Of a stretch of 64,000 nucleotides of DNA, positions 1-11,600 are shown one piece after another. Every line of letters starts with the position of its first letter. Positions within the stretch are counted from its first letter, which is position 1. The stretch covers positions 1,364,001 to 1,428,000 of the forward strand of contig JAACJO010000002.1 in assembly GCA_013368445.1 (NCBI GenBank). The letters run 5' to 3'. The notes below the pieces were generated by a model, which worked only from the letters and a program-made list of their open reading frames with translations, had not been told where the DNA came from and ran no database searches. The translations under genes and the position numbers were made by a program. The DNA comes from Leucocoprinus leucothites. Taxonomy: Eukaryota > Basidiomycota > Agaricomycetes > Agaricales > Agaricaceae.

Positions 1-345
1 TGAAAAGAAGTTTCCCACATATCGGTTTGCCTTCACCCTCGCTCTTAATCATCTTCCGGCCCTCTTTTAGGGCTTGAAGACCCGTCAAGTGAATGGACAA
101 TCAAGATTTCAGGGTAGACGGCACAGCCATTTGTACTTTCCTCTCACCACGTTTTCGATGGACCTGGCATCGTGAGCTATCGTGACCACGGTGGCATCCA
201 ATCAGGATGCTGGCGCTAATCATTCGCCCGTTGGACAAGGAGCACTCAGCATTTACAGATTCCAGACGACAAAATTCGAGTCACTGGAACGCATCGGCGG
301 GGAATTTACGTCTATATCGGCACCGCAGCCGCAACTGGATGGCTG

Positions 346-353
346 TATAAAAG
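346..353 (+). promoter_or_regulatory. TATA box of the BCS1-like gene
   Basis: A TATAAAAG octamer stands 88-95 bp upstream of the ATG at 441. That is a usual distance for a fungal TATA element with a short 5' leader. Assigned from motif and spacing only. Confidence 0.5.
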
Positions 354-440
354 TGGTCGATCTTTAAACTATAAAATGCCAACCGTCGGACCCGCCTCTG
401 AACCCACTTCACTGGTTGTCTTCGGTCGTCAACTGCCGAC

Positions 441-2886
441 ATGGCTGCTCCTAGCTTCCTTGTACAATCTGTTCTTTCCGCCCTCGTTGGCTCAGGAGCT
501 TCACCTCAGAATCAATGCACTCCAGGCAACGCGACTGATTCCTCGGGAACTTCAGTCTTTACGCCTGAGACCACGAGTATTCCCACATTTATCACGTCGC
601 TTCTGACAATTTCCGCACTTCGTGACTGGTTAAAGCTCTTCATAATCGGTGGCGTTATTGAGTTCTGCCGTCGAATCGTAGTACAGAGTTATCACACTGT
701 TTATAACTGGTTCTTTATCACCGCTGTTTTTATGGAAGACGATGAGAGTTTCGGTAAGCCTTTTTAACTCTGTACTCATTTATATTGTTTTCTGAACAAT
801 TTCTTCGCGTAGACTGGATCATGGTTTGGCTATTGAAACACACTTCTTGGACCAATGCGCGTGATGTCCAGATCAGCACTCGATCCTTCGGCCTCAAATC
901 GAATGCAGTTCTCATTCCAGGTGAGGAAGATGAAGACCCAAGTGCGGTGGTCAGTGGCGATCGACCACTTTCCTATATTCCATCGTATTCCTCGAGCCAC
1001 ACGTTTTGGTATAAGCGCCACTGGTGTCGTGTCAGTCGCCTGCAGAAGGACGGAGCGCAGTGGTATAAGACCAAGGAGGAATATTTGGAGATGTGGTATG
1101 TTTATTTATCTCTCTCTTCATTCGCATAATAGCTGAAAACTGGGGCTGCTTAGTATTCTTGCATGGGATCAACAAATTTTAAATCGACTACTCTTAGAAG
1201 CAAAGCGAGCCTACAAGTCTGCTCAGGAAAACTCCATTTCTGTCTACGTCTCTGATCCGTGAGTCGTCTATGTTCATTCCTCCTTCCTGAGAGGACCATG
1301 CTCATGGATTATCTGGGGCCATAGGCAACACGGATGGCGCCATGTCACTACGCGGCCTAAACGCCCTCTCAGCTCTATCGTCCTTGACCCTGGCATCAAA
1401 GATTTGCTTATCGAGGACGCCCAAGATTTCTTGGAAAACAAAAATTGGTATGCTGTTCGTGGCATTCCTTTCCGCCGTGGTTATCTTCTTGTGTGTTATT
1501 GATTGAACTATCATTGAGCTGAAAGACTGATTGTAATACTTTTTAGCATGGCGCCCCAGGTTCTGGCAAAACTAGTATCATACATAGCTTGGCCGGTGAA
1601 TTGGGTTTAGACATCTACATTGTTTCCCTTTCTCGCTCAGGGATGGACGATAGCAGTCTGAATGAATGTATTTCTGAACTTCCCGGTAAGCTTCATATAA
1701 TGCCTTACAGCTAAATCACCACTCACATTTATACAGAAAAATGTATCGCTCTTATGGAGGACATCGATGCAGCTTTTACTACCCCTTTGAACCGGGACCT
1801 CTCTAATGATGGTTCAAATAGCGGTGGTTCCAATACAAGTACCCCTCCTCCTCAAGTTCAACAGCAGCAGCAAGACAGAGTTACCAGGCACGTCTCCCGA
1901 TTGTTTTACTGTCCGCTTGTGCTAACGTCCTTGAACTGTCCAATAGGATCACCCTTAGTGGTCTACTCAATGCCTTGGATGGAGTGGCTGCACAAGAAGG
2001 CCGCCTTCTCTTCGCAACCACCAACAAGTATGAGTCGCTTGATCCTGCGCTCACTCGTCCTGGGCGCATGGATTTGCATATCGAGTTTAAGCTTGCTAGC
2101 AAATATCAAGCTCGGGAGCTGTATCGCTGTTTCTTCCTCCCCGACTCCGAGCTCATGGCAGAGGCTGAAGCTCGTTCCAAGTCCCATTCTCGGCAAGGCT
2201 CCGAGATTGACGAGAAGAAACCAGAACACACGGAAAAGATGTCACTGATTGACGTTGATGAAGCCGGATCGAATGTGTCCGAAACCTCGACCGCTGTCCC
2301 ATCGGCTGTGCCCTCTCCCTTGCCGAAACTTATTACTCTTCCCGATACCACCCCTCCTGTGACCTCCACGGTTCCTTCGAATGGCACGGGCCTCGATTTG
2401 CGTCGCCGCGGAAAGGCTCCCAAGCTCCCAAAAGCACAAGTGGATAGGCTTGCTGCAGAGTTTAGCGACGCCCTCCCCGAAAGAGAGTTCTCAATGGCGA
2501 GCTTGCAGGGATACCTGATGTCATATAAAATCAGACCTGTGGAGGCGGTGTCAGACTTCCCTGCCTGGATTGAAAAGGAGAGACAAGAAAAGCGAGAGGT
2601 GAAAGAAAAAGAGAAGCAAAGGGCAGAAAGGGAAAAAGCAGAGAAGGAGAAAAAGGACAAAGAGAACAAGGAGCGCGAGGAAAAGGAGAAGAGGGAGAAG
2701 GAAGAGAAGGAGAGAAAGGAAAAGACGGACCAGGAGGCGGCGAAGCAAGTGATTAAGCAGACGTTGCCTTCGAGCGAGAAAGAAATCGACGGCAGCAAAG
2801 TCAACTCAACGAATACACCGACGACAGGCACAAGTGAAAACAAAACTGCTGCATCTACTTGTCCCAAGTGCTCTGGCAGCCTGTAA
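441..2886 (+). CDS. BCS1-type mitochondrial AAA ATPase
   Basis: Seven exons: 441-753, 813-1095, 1154-1258, 1325-1490, 1547-1685, 1737-1887 and 1947-2886, giving 698 residues. The N-terminal third holds a hydrophobic stretch and the BCS1-specific domain. The AAA core follows with Walker A GAPGSGKT (residues 291-298), Walker B CIALMEDID (338-346) and TRPGRMD near the sensor region. Known Bcs1 is an inner-membrane chaperone that inserts the Rieske iron-sulfur protein into complex III; basidiomycetes carry several Bcs1-like paralogs, so the exact role here is inferred. Two oddities: a Gln/Ser/Pro-rich insert just after Walker B, and a long Lys/Glu-rich C-terminal tail ending in CPKC. Intron 6 (1888-1946) has a GC donor (AG/GCACGT). 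The protein is longer than canonical Bcs1 (about 450 residues) because of these additions. Confidence 0.9.
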
Positions 2887-4723
2887 TATCACCCACTAGG
2901 CTTATAGGACGATACTCGGTACACGTATAGTATCGGTTAGAGTAATTATTATACCCCCCTAATATGAGATTATACCACAGACCCGGTCTTGGAACACAAT
3001 CTGTATATCATTCTTGGACACTTACATGAATACACGAGAAAGTGCTCCATTTCCTGTTCCAGAGTATCATAAAGTGACAAGCTGAGGTCGCTCAGGTATT
3101 TAGGCCCACTGCCGCCGTTAACGTCCTCCGACTACCCACCGGCATTGTATATAACTCGACACAGGCAACAAGTCACCGATTCTCCCCCTTCCCCTCCGTT
3201 CAGGTTCGCACACTTCCGCTAATCAAGGAGACTCAAGGTCCACCTTAAAATTAGCGCAAAAAGTGTGCACTCCAACAGGACCCAGGCATCCTTCAACAGA
3301 CTAAGTATCTTGAAATATATATGTACATTTCGGCCCTCTAAGACCCCACACCATGGCGTGCCATCCCCGACTCTTGCGTGGAAAATTGGGTTAAGTGTTG
3401 CAAGTACAGCAGCTCCATGCAGTATCATGCTCCAGCCCGGTCTGATATCACAATTAAGTGCTTTATCAATCTCCACCTTCCCGAAGAAGAATGCCTAGTA
3501 AAAGATTCCCTGGTAATCCACACCGCCGTACTGGTGATATCATCCCAACTGAACCCGGACAGAACTTTTCGGCTCACACACTGGGGTATCTTACTCCAGA
3601 GTCTGTTGGTTATCCATGTCCAAGTGCATGCTACTATAATCTTATCAAACCCAGAGAGGCCGGCGCACCACAGGGCGACAACACGCCAAATCGAGTTTGC
3701 AGACCGCTCCACCGCTGCCTGGCAAGACGGGAGCCTAATTTGTTCGCATGTCGCATACCGAGAGGCGCGGAAAGTATACGCCCGGTTTGCAACCGAATGA
3801 GACTGTAAGCACTCAGGCCGCACTTAACCTACTGTCCGGCGGTCAATGAACCCCAGGCGGACTGGGATTTCTTGCAGTTGAATATGCTACCGAATATGTC
3901 TCCCCAAAGAAGTTGTTGCTAGTGAGAGAGTGAGGAGTGAGAGCTATGACGTCTGCCACTCAGTTGGTCGAGATGCGCATGATTCAAAGGGAGCTCTCCT
4001 TCGGATAAGTATCTTGCTTCCTACGCCACACCATGATAAAGCTACGAAGATATAATTAAACCTTGTAATACCCCTTTTCCATACAGGGGCGCGATAAGGA
4101 CAATCCATGTTCTGCGTATTGTGAGCAATTCAATCTGAAAATGCCTCCCTCCCCTCTTATCTTGATGTAAATCTTGGATTTGAGTGCAGACGCTAAGTTC
4201 ATACGAAGCGAGACACAGGAACCATCAACGAGGTAGAATTGCCGCAGCTAAGATGTATATACATATATGTGCCCATGTACATTGCTATGTAACCAACAAG
4301 AAAAGTGTGGAAGGCGTGAAAAAGAGAAGAAAAATGCCTAAATTAAAACAACAACCCGCGTTATAGAGTAGGTTGAACTATGTAGGTAAGAGAATTTGAT
4401 TGAAAGAGGGAGACAACATGATGGTAAGCTCCAGCCAACAAAATGGTGTAGAACAGGATAAAAACATTGAGAGAGATTAGATTCAGGTTAATTCACTATA
4501 TGAACAAGAAAGAAATGCCATGAAACAAAGAAAATCATCCATGCCCCAAGTTCATCATCACAGTCATGAGAAGTAGCAAAAGAAAAGTGGGAATAGCACG
4601 AAGGGAGCGGGGAAATTGGTATGGTATGTCGAATACCAGCACAAAAAAATGACGACAAACAATGATGATGAAGGTATCACGAAAATCAAAAAAAAACAGG
4701 AGGGGAGCCGAGAGAAATCAGGT
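2887..4723. other. Intergenic, between convergent genes
   Basis: This 1.8 kb separates the 3' ends of the BCS1-like and Reg1-like genes. It holds only short overlapping frames on both strands with no motif, splice consistency or hydrophobic pattern. It presumably contains both 3' untranslated regions. I see no gene in it. Confidence 0.6.
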
Positions 4724-7700
4724 CTACTGTGGTCCACCAGCACCAGCACCAACACCAACACCAGCATTACTCTGATTACCCTGACCAGGCCACAACTTCA
4801 AATACGCTCCGGCACTCGACACCATTCCCACAGCTTTGTCAATAATCGTCCCCTTCTCCCTCTCCCTACTCACATATCCTCCATCCACCTCGAGTACAGA
4901 CGATGTAGGCTCATTCCATGACTCTCCTCCACTCATCAATGACTTTGTCGTAGCCACGCTAGAATTCCTCCCCCTCCTCGCTTCCGCCAATTCCCTCTCT
5001 TGTTCCCTCTCAGGTGTAATCTCCTTTCTCAATCCTGAAGAACTGTTGGCATGCGCTGCCGAACCGCTCGACGCAGAAGACGGTGATGAGCGTTCTCTTG
5101 ATCCAGACGATGCTCTTTCTAATGAAGTTGAGGCACTTCGTCCGTACCCGTAGCTAGAGAAAATGCCAGAAGGGCCGACTTCTCCTGGTGCGTGTGATGA
5201 CGATGTAGATGGAAGTGCTGGATGGGGAGGGGAAGGGACAATGGGAGAGGGAGGTTTGGCTTTGTATTTTGATGACGACGTAGGTGTGCTTTGGGAGGAA
5301 TGTGCTGATGAAGAGGAGATAGTCCGTACATGTATAGGCGAATACTCGGATGTGGCTGCGTGAGCTGGGGGTGATGTTGGTGTCGTTGGCGTCGCCGTTG
5401 CAGTAGTAGCAGACGACACAACACGTGGAGCCGTCATTGAAATGACAGGCGAATTTGAAGGCGTAGGTACGTTCTTTCTCCACCTCTCCGCCTCATCCAA
5501 TGCCTCCTTCTCAAACTGTATCTCCCTGTCCCTATCTCGCTCGCTCGTCGATGAGGGCACATCCACCACGGGAGTACCACGAGCATGAGCTTTAGCAGCA
5601 ACAGCCTTGTGTGTAGGTGAGACGACATTCGACGTCGGTACAATCGTAGCTGTCGAACCTTCAGATGAAACCGAGCATATACTCGCGTTCATTTCCATCT
5701 TTGGAGCACATACACCAACAGCGGGAGCGCCGTTGAGAGTAATACCAGTTTCCTTTGGCATTGTACTCAGCTCCTCCCCCTCCTTGGCCTTAGCCTTCCT
5801 GTTCACGATACCTGTCGTACCTATCGTCACAGGCGATGACGAGATAGGTGGAGGCGCAGACTCGATATCAAAAACGTCTTGAGGACTTAAACTCACCCTC
5901 CCTCCACCTCCACCACGAGCACTTCTCCCACCTCTTCCTCTCTCTCCTCTCGTCTCCTCTAGTGATCCCGTCGTATGGGCAATCGGACTCGTACTCGATC
6001 CCGATCCCGATCCGATATCTCTCCTCCCTCTATCCCGCCCTCTTTTGTCATCGCCACCGCTGCCAGATACGCTCGTCGCTTTACTACTCACGCTCGAACT
6101 CGAGCTATTTCTCTCCAACAGCCTCGACTCCCGTTCTCGTCCTCCCATTCTTCCACTAGCACATGCACTCCCTATACCCCCACTCAACTTCGCATCATTT
6201 CCATCAGGTGAGAGACTACCGCCTATTGGTGATGTGCTCGAGTTGATGATCGGGCTCACACTTCCACCACCTCGACCACCACTGTGACTTTGACTACTAT
6301 GACTGCTCCGGCTCGAGTTGATACCGCGGATTGTCCCTGAGTTTGAGCTAGTTGAGCCTCGCATATTAGAACGTCCCCTTCGCTCGCTTCCGCCTTGGAT
6401 GGCAGTAGTACCAACTGAAGCACCGTAGAACGACTGAAGATCCTGACAGCTCTGTGACCTGCCTCTCGATGACAGAAGACCGCTATTTGAGCTGGAGCTG
6501 GGGGGCGCAGCTGATTTGTTATTACTGCTGGAGCCACCAACAGGCGATATTGATAAACTGCGCCCTCTGCCTCTACCTGGTTCTTCTTCTTGTTGCTGGA
6601 ATTTGCTCGCAGGAACGGGTACAGGGGTGGTGGTTGTAGAAGTGGAACTGGAGGAATTTGAACGTGATTCGAGTTTATCGGATTCACTGGGTGTGGAATC
6701 AGAGTCGGCGCTAGAGTCGATTATAACGACAGGGACAGGGGATCTCGAGACTGGTGGGGCGAATTCTGTGGGTATTGATGGAATGGGAGGAGGGGAATAT
6801 TGTTCAGCTTCGCTTAAAGGTGAATCCTGCTTTGGTGTTTCTTCCTCCTGATTTAGTACTGTGAGCTGGGATTTCACTTCTTCCGCATCATCAGCAGTCG
6901 TCTCGTCCTCTTCCTCGTCCTCTACATCTTCGGTCTCTCCTCTTCGATTTCGCCAGTACGTCTGCGCCCCATAGCCGTATATGCTCCCGAAGGGAGGAAC
7001 ATACACCAATTCCACCGGTGTGCCGTCCGAACTCGGTTCCTCGTCAAATTTACTTGCTCCCTTTATACTTCTGTCATCGTTACCGTCGGATCTGGTATTG
7101 ACGCCATGCGTCGGCACACCATAGTCCCAGAGTCCATCATCACTTGCACCACCCTCGTCGCCGAATCCTTCTTCCCACGCTCCAGTAGTTTTGAGCAAGG
7201 TGGGTGCGATAGGTGCGATTGTAACCCGGTCACGATAAGGCGTATCAGGTTGTGAAGGGTGCATTGAGCGGGGTCGATAGGCCGAAGTCTCCGGGGCAGC
7301 TGATAAGAGATTAGGAGTGTAGACGCCGTTCATGAGTGCTGAAGCTGATTTGCGACGCTGTCGGGAACCGGTGGACGAGGAAGTGGAAGAAGTTGTTGTG
7401 GAAGTCGTTGCAGACGAGGACGATGAAGCTGACTTGGATCGGGGAGTAGCCTTCTTCTTTGCGTGAGGTGTTCCCAAGTTGGTATGTCGATAAGTTGATG
7501 GTCGGATCTCGATCGCTCCATCGTCAGAGTCAGAGTCACTGTGGATAGCGCTCCCGTTGAGATGTCGACGTCTTGGGCGGGCACCGCCGTGAGTGGCGAG
7601 CCAGAGGGGGTCATCTTCGTCAAAGAAATTGTCTTCTCTATCCTCTTCATAACTGAAGGTAAAAATAAAACAAAATAGTCAGCGGGAAAGCGGATCAGTA

Positions 7701-8689
7701 GAGGTTGACTACACACCCATCGTCATCGTCCTCCCCGTCCTCATCCTCATAGGCAAGCTCGTTATCTGCGTAGTCGCCAAAACCAAAGCCTGCTCTCCGC
7801 CCTGATCCCTGCCGAGAATGCTTGTCGATGGCAATGCATTGCTCGACAAAGGTATTGAAACTGATATGCTTCCTCTTGGTCGGGCGCTCTGCGCTACCAC
7901 TCCCACTGGTGCTCGACGTGGAGTCCTGCGACAGCGAAGTTCGCACTGCTCCTGAGGCACGAACAGTTGGATGGCGCGAGGGGGGTGATACGCGAGGCGG
8001 GGAGTGTTTGCGGAAGGGGCGGGTGATATTGGTATCGCTCTTTGTACGTGGGAGACAGGGAGGCTTGGGGTAGGAGAGGGGAGTGTCAGGTTGTGCGGAC
8101 TCGTCGCCAGAGTCCTGGGGGCTAAAGACAGGGGAAGTGGGGAGGTCGAAAGAGAGAAGTTCGCTGATGCTGCGGTGCTTGAGGATGGGTTTTGTGAGCG
8201 GGGCTTTCGATGGGCGGTTGGGTTTGGAGGGAGACTGGAGATCGAGACGGTCATGGGCCGAGGTAGGCTTGCCACTATCGACCGAGTCTGGGACAGGATC
8301 CGGTTTAGGTGGGGGTGACCAGTCAACGCCAGTATGGAGTGGCCCATAGAGCCAGGTCACATCTGAATCCTTGAGCCTAGATAGAAAACACTTAGAGAAA
8401 GGCGCAGGGATAAGAAAGAGACAAACCAGTTGAGAGTTTCTGGGGAGATAGTCTTGAGTTTGTTACGCTGCTTCCACCACGTCCGCCAGCTCGCGTTTTC
8501 GAGCCGCAGTCCATTCGTAATCTCGTTTTTCTGCCGTGTCATGTTTCGCCATGACCGCCAGACATCCTCCTCCTGCCAGTCGTGGGAAAGGTAGTCGACC
8601 TGGCCACAGGGTGCAGTTGTGAGTGCATTGTCGTCTGGTATCGAGCTGGTGTTGGCGGAGACGAGGAGGACAGGAAGGTAATTGGCCAT
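4724..8689 (-). CDS. Reg1-like PP1 regulatory subunit
   Basis: Three exons read downward: 8427-8689, 7717-8376 and 4724-7652 (introns of 50 and 64 nt), giving 1283 residues. Near the N terminus a Trp-rich segment with LENASWRTWW (about 63-72) and TWLYGPLH (about 95-102) matches the conserved fungal region called the GATA/AreA-like domain (DUF1752). Residues 257-271 read KHISFNTFVEQCIAI. This is the signature of Reg1/Hex2-type proteins and contains an RVxF-type PP1-docking motif (KHISF). Downstream, VYVPPFGSIYG is a second conserved patch. Most of the remaining 900 residues are Ser/Thr/Gly/Pro-rich, low complexity and predicted disordered. Known Reg1 targets the Glc7 phosphatase to the Snf1 kinase in glucose repression; that role is inferred here. 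The start at 8689 was chosen because the conserved domain begins soon after and the frame upstream has no support. Confidence 0.82.
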
Positions 8690-11600
8690 GGGGGAAGAGA
8701 GGAAGGAGGAGGGATGACGGAAAAGGCGGGCAGACGAGAATCCAACCACTCAAATCAAATCCCGGATCTCCCCAAATCCAACCCTCGGCCCGCGCTCCGG
8801 CCGTCCATCTGCTCCCTCCGCAATTTCATTTTCCATTCTCCCGCCGCCACTCTCTTCCCGATCCCTCTCCGAATGGCAATCTTCCTTCCAATTCTTCACC
8901 CGCCGCCTGTAATGCCTTACGTCCACCGACATCTATTCGGCCCCCCGTACCAAGAGGCGCCTGTCGGGATGATGTCAGTCCAGGGCGCAACAGTGCCGCC
9001 TGTCACTCCCCACAATGGTAATACCCTCCTGGGGGTAGATAGCGAAGCATTCATATCCACTGCACCACCGATTCCCGAGCCTCTCTTGTTCACATTCAAT
9101 GTGGCGCATCAGATGACACAGAACAAAACATTCTCGCTTTCCTGTATTTTCTCCTCAATTCATTGATTAAGAACATCGCCGAAAAGGGGAATTATATCAA
9201 TGGTCATTTGATCCCCCCTTCCGCTTGGCTTCGTGCCTCTGACACGCGGGGGGAAGCAAAGGGTCCTCCCAAGTTGTGTATCAAGATCTGCACGCACGGA
9301 CCCTATGTACTGTGAAAGACTCTTAATCAGCACTTGGAAGCTGTTTCATGACATGTTTGACGAACGACATCCTCCAACTTGTACTAGCTCTCATTCCGGC
9401 CGGGACTTGGAGCAGGCAGAGCTCGCGACAACCGACACGGAACTAGCACTGTACTTTGCCCGCAGCCACACATTTCTTTCAAGGCTACGATCTGAACCTG
9501 GATTTCGGAGCTCTATCCGATCTCTCAAACCCTTTTTCTCCGAGCACACGATGTGTTAGGCAGCCTCATGTATCGATTATCTTATGCGGCAACGAACGTT
9601 CGCGGGTAGAGTTTCAAGTTCTGCACACCTGCTAGATTTGCTCACGGTTTCTACATGCGACGTACATACATGCTTTACGTTCACACATCCTCCCAACCAG
9701 TCAGTTTGCGATCACCTCGCAAGAATAACACAACCCTTCCGACACTCCTTTGGTCCTCAAATGAAATCTAAAGTAGACCACCTGACCACCTAGCCTATCT
9801 CTGTGGGAAACGACTTCTCCTGCTCTAACTATCTCCCTATGTACACCCTCTAGGGATTTGCCATTAACGCACATCCAGCCGACGACTCCGACTAACCCTC
9901 TCAGGTCGATACGAAAGGGATCGGCCGAGTGCAAGCTGGCGTAGCCTGTGGGGAGCGCAGATGACCCAAATTAGCAAAAACCCATGCTTACAAGAATAGC
10001 TACCTCATGGATTATCCCGGACACCGTGCCCGCCGACGAACCTTCGAGACAACACTTCAACCAACAACCTCCATGTCACCCCCTCTCTCGTTTAGCAAAC
10101 CTCTCGGAAATATACCGGCAAAACCAGTCTTCCCTGCTTTGGGACCCAAGCCATCTGCTGTAGCGAACTATGTCGACACTCGAAACACGAATCCATGACC
10201 GTAGACTCGGAAAGGGAACTCTCCGGAATTATTCTTGTCCTTTGCTTGTTTCGCAGGTGCGGCAAAGCTCTGCAATCAACTCCACATATCACAGAAGATC
10301 CGACAAGCACTCTATGGTATATTTTTATAATGATCAGGAACCAGCAGACGAAGGCCTCCGAATTCCTGAGTTCTATGTTTGCTTGGCGTGGGCACAATTG
10401 TGGTTTGTGGAGAAATAAGCCCGAGGCACTTGTTGTGCAGTTGTGTAGCGTTGCTCATACAGTCCATTACCTGGTCTGAACACGCACGTGGGGAACTATT
10501 CATTTCAGTGTTCCACTAACAATGAATGCCAAATCGTTCTAGTAGAACGACTTCTTCGCCTGGCACCCTGATGAAGGGAGGACCTTGTCCCATGCCCGTC
10601 CCTATCCGACCACCTTTCACTCCCGAAATTTCTCCGCCCAGAAAATGGCTCCAGAATGTCTCCAACTCGGCTAAGTACATAGACAGCGAAGATCACCACC
10701 AGCAGTGTGGTGCGAGCACTAACCATGGTTGGACCTTTCCCCGGATTTTCGCTCTGCGATATCGGAGCCCCTACCCCAACACAGGCGGATGGGAGAGGGG
10801 AGAGGTCCGATCCCATTGTGGCGCTTGGGTGTAACCCCGTAAACAAGGACCAACTTCCACAAACTCTAATATCAGTTCTAGGCGCTACTTGCTATCTACC
10901 TAGTAAGGACACTGCAGTCACACGGTTAAAGTTACAACACACGCTTGACCTACTTGACTGTCGTGAGTCGTGACCCACTCAGTCTCGTATACAATAACTC
11001 CTCAGTGACAGGCTGCACTTTCATAAGGTAAGCGCTTTCCCACTATTCAGGAAACTCCACTGATTCAGCGGCCGACTTCACCGCAATCATCCTCCATTGG
11101 GCCAATAAGTCGGCTCTGAGGTGCTTCAAAGCGTGGTACCGGGACCTTTTAGCCAAATACATGCGCTCTCGCTAATGTGCTAATCTATTAACACAGCAAG
11201 TTCTAATCACCGTCGACAGCAAACCATAGATGTACAAGCACCCAATACATCCCGAGTCTAATTGGCTAAATCGTCTCAAGAAGAAGAAAAAGCTATTCTC
11301 AGATATAGGCACCAGACCATTATCATAGTTGATTTGGATGTCGGTCGAGTATAGAGTCCGAGTCCGGGGTTCCTTTCCAGGAATAACAGCCTCCACCACC
11401 ATTAGGGTGGTGAAAGTTAAGAGTCATGAAGGCATGATATATGCTCTGGACAAGATCCGGGATGAAGTACTCCAACGGGACGCCTGTGGGGAATGCTCTT
11501 CATCGTGATTTATGAAGGCAAGTGAATAAGCATGCATTATGATATAGCACCTACTTACTTAGTTTGACTGAATCCTAGGCCGAGGCAGAGAGGATCCTAT

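Noticed and set aside
2106..2867. 253-codon frame on the minus strand, Ser/Phe/Leu-rich
   Set aside because: It is the antisense of the Lys/Glu-rich tail of the BCS1-like gene; GAA/AAG-type codons read backwards always give long Ser/Phe/Leu frames.
5848..6851. Several plus-strand frames across the Reg1-like gene
   Set aside because: They mirror low-complexity Ser/Gly coding sequence of the minus-strand gene and have no motifs.
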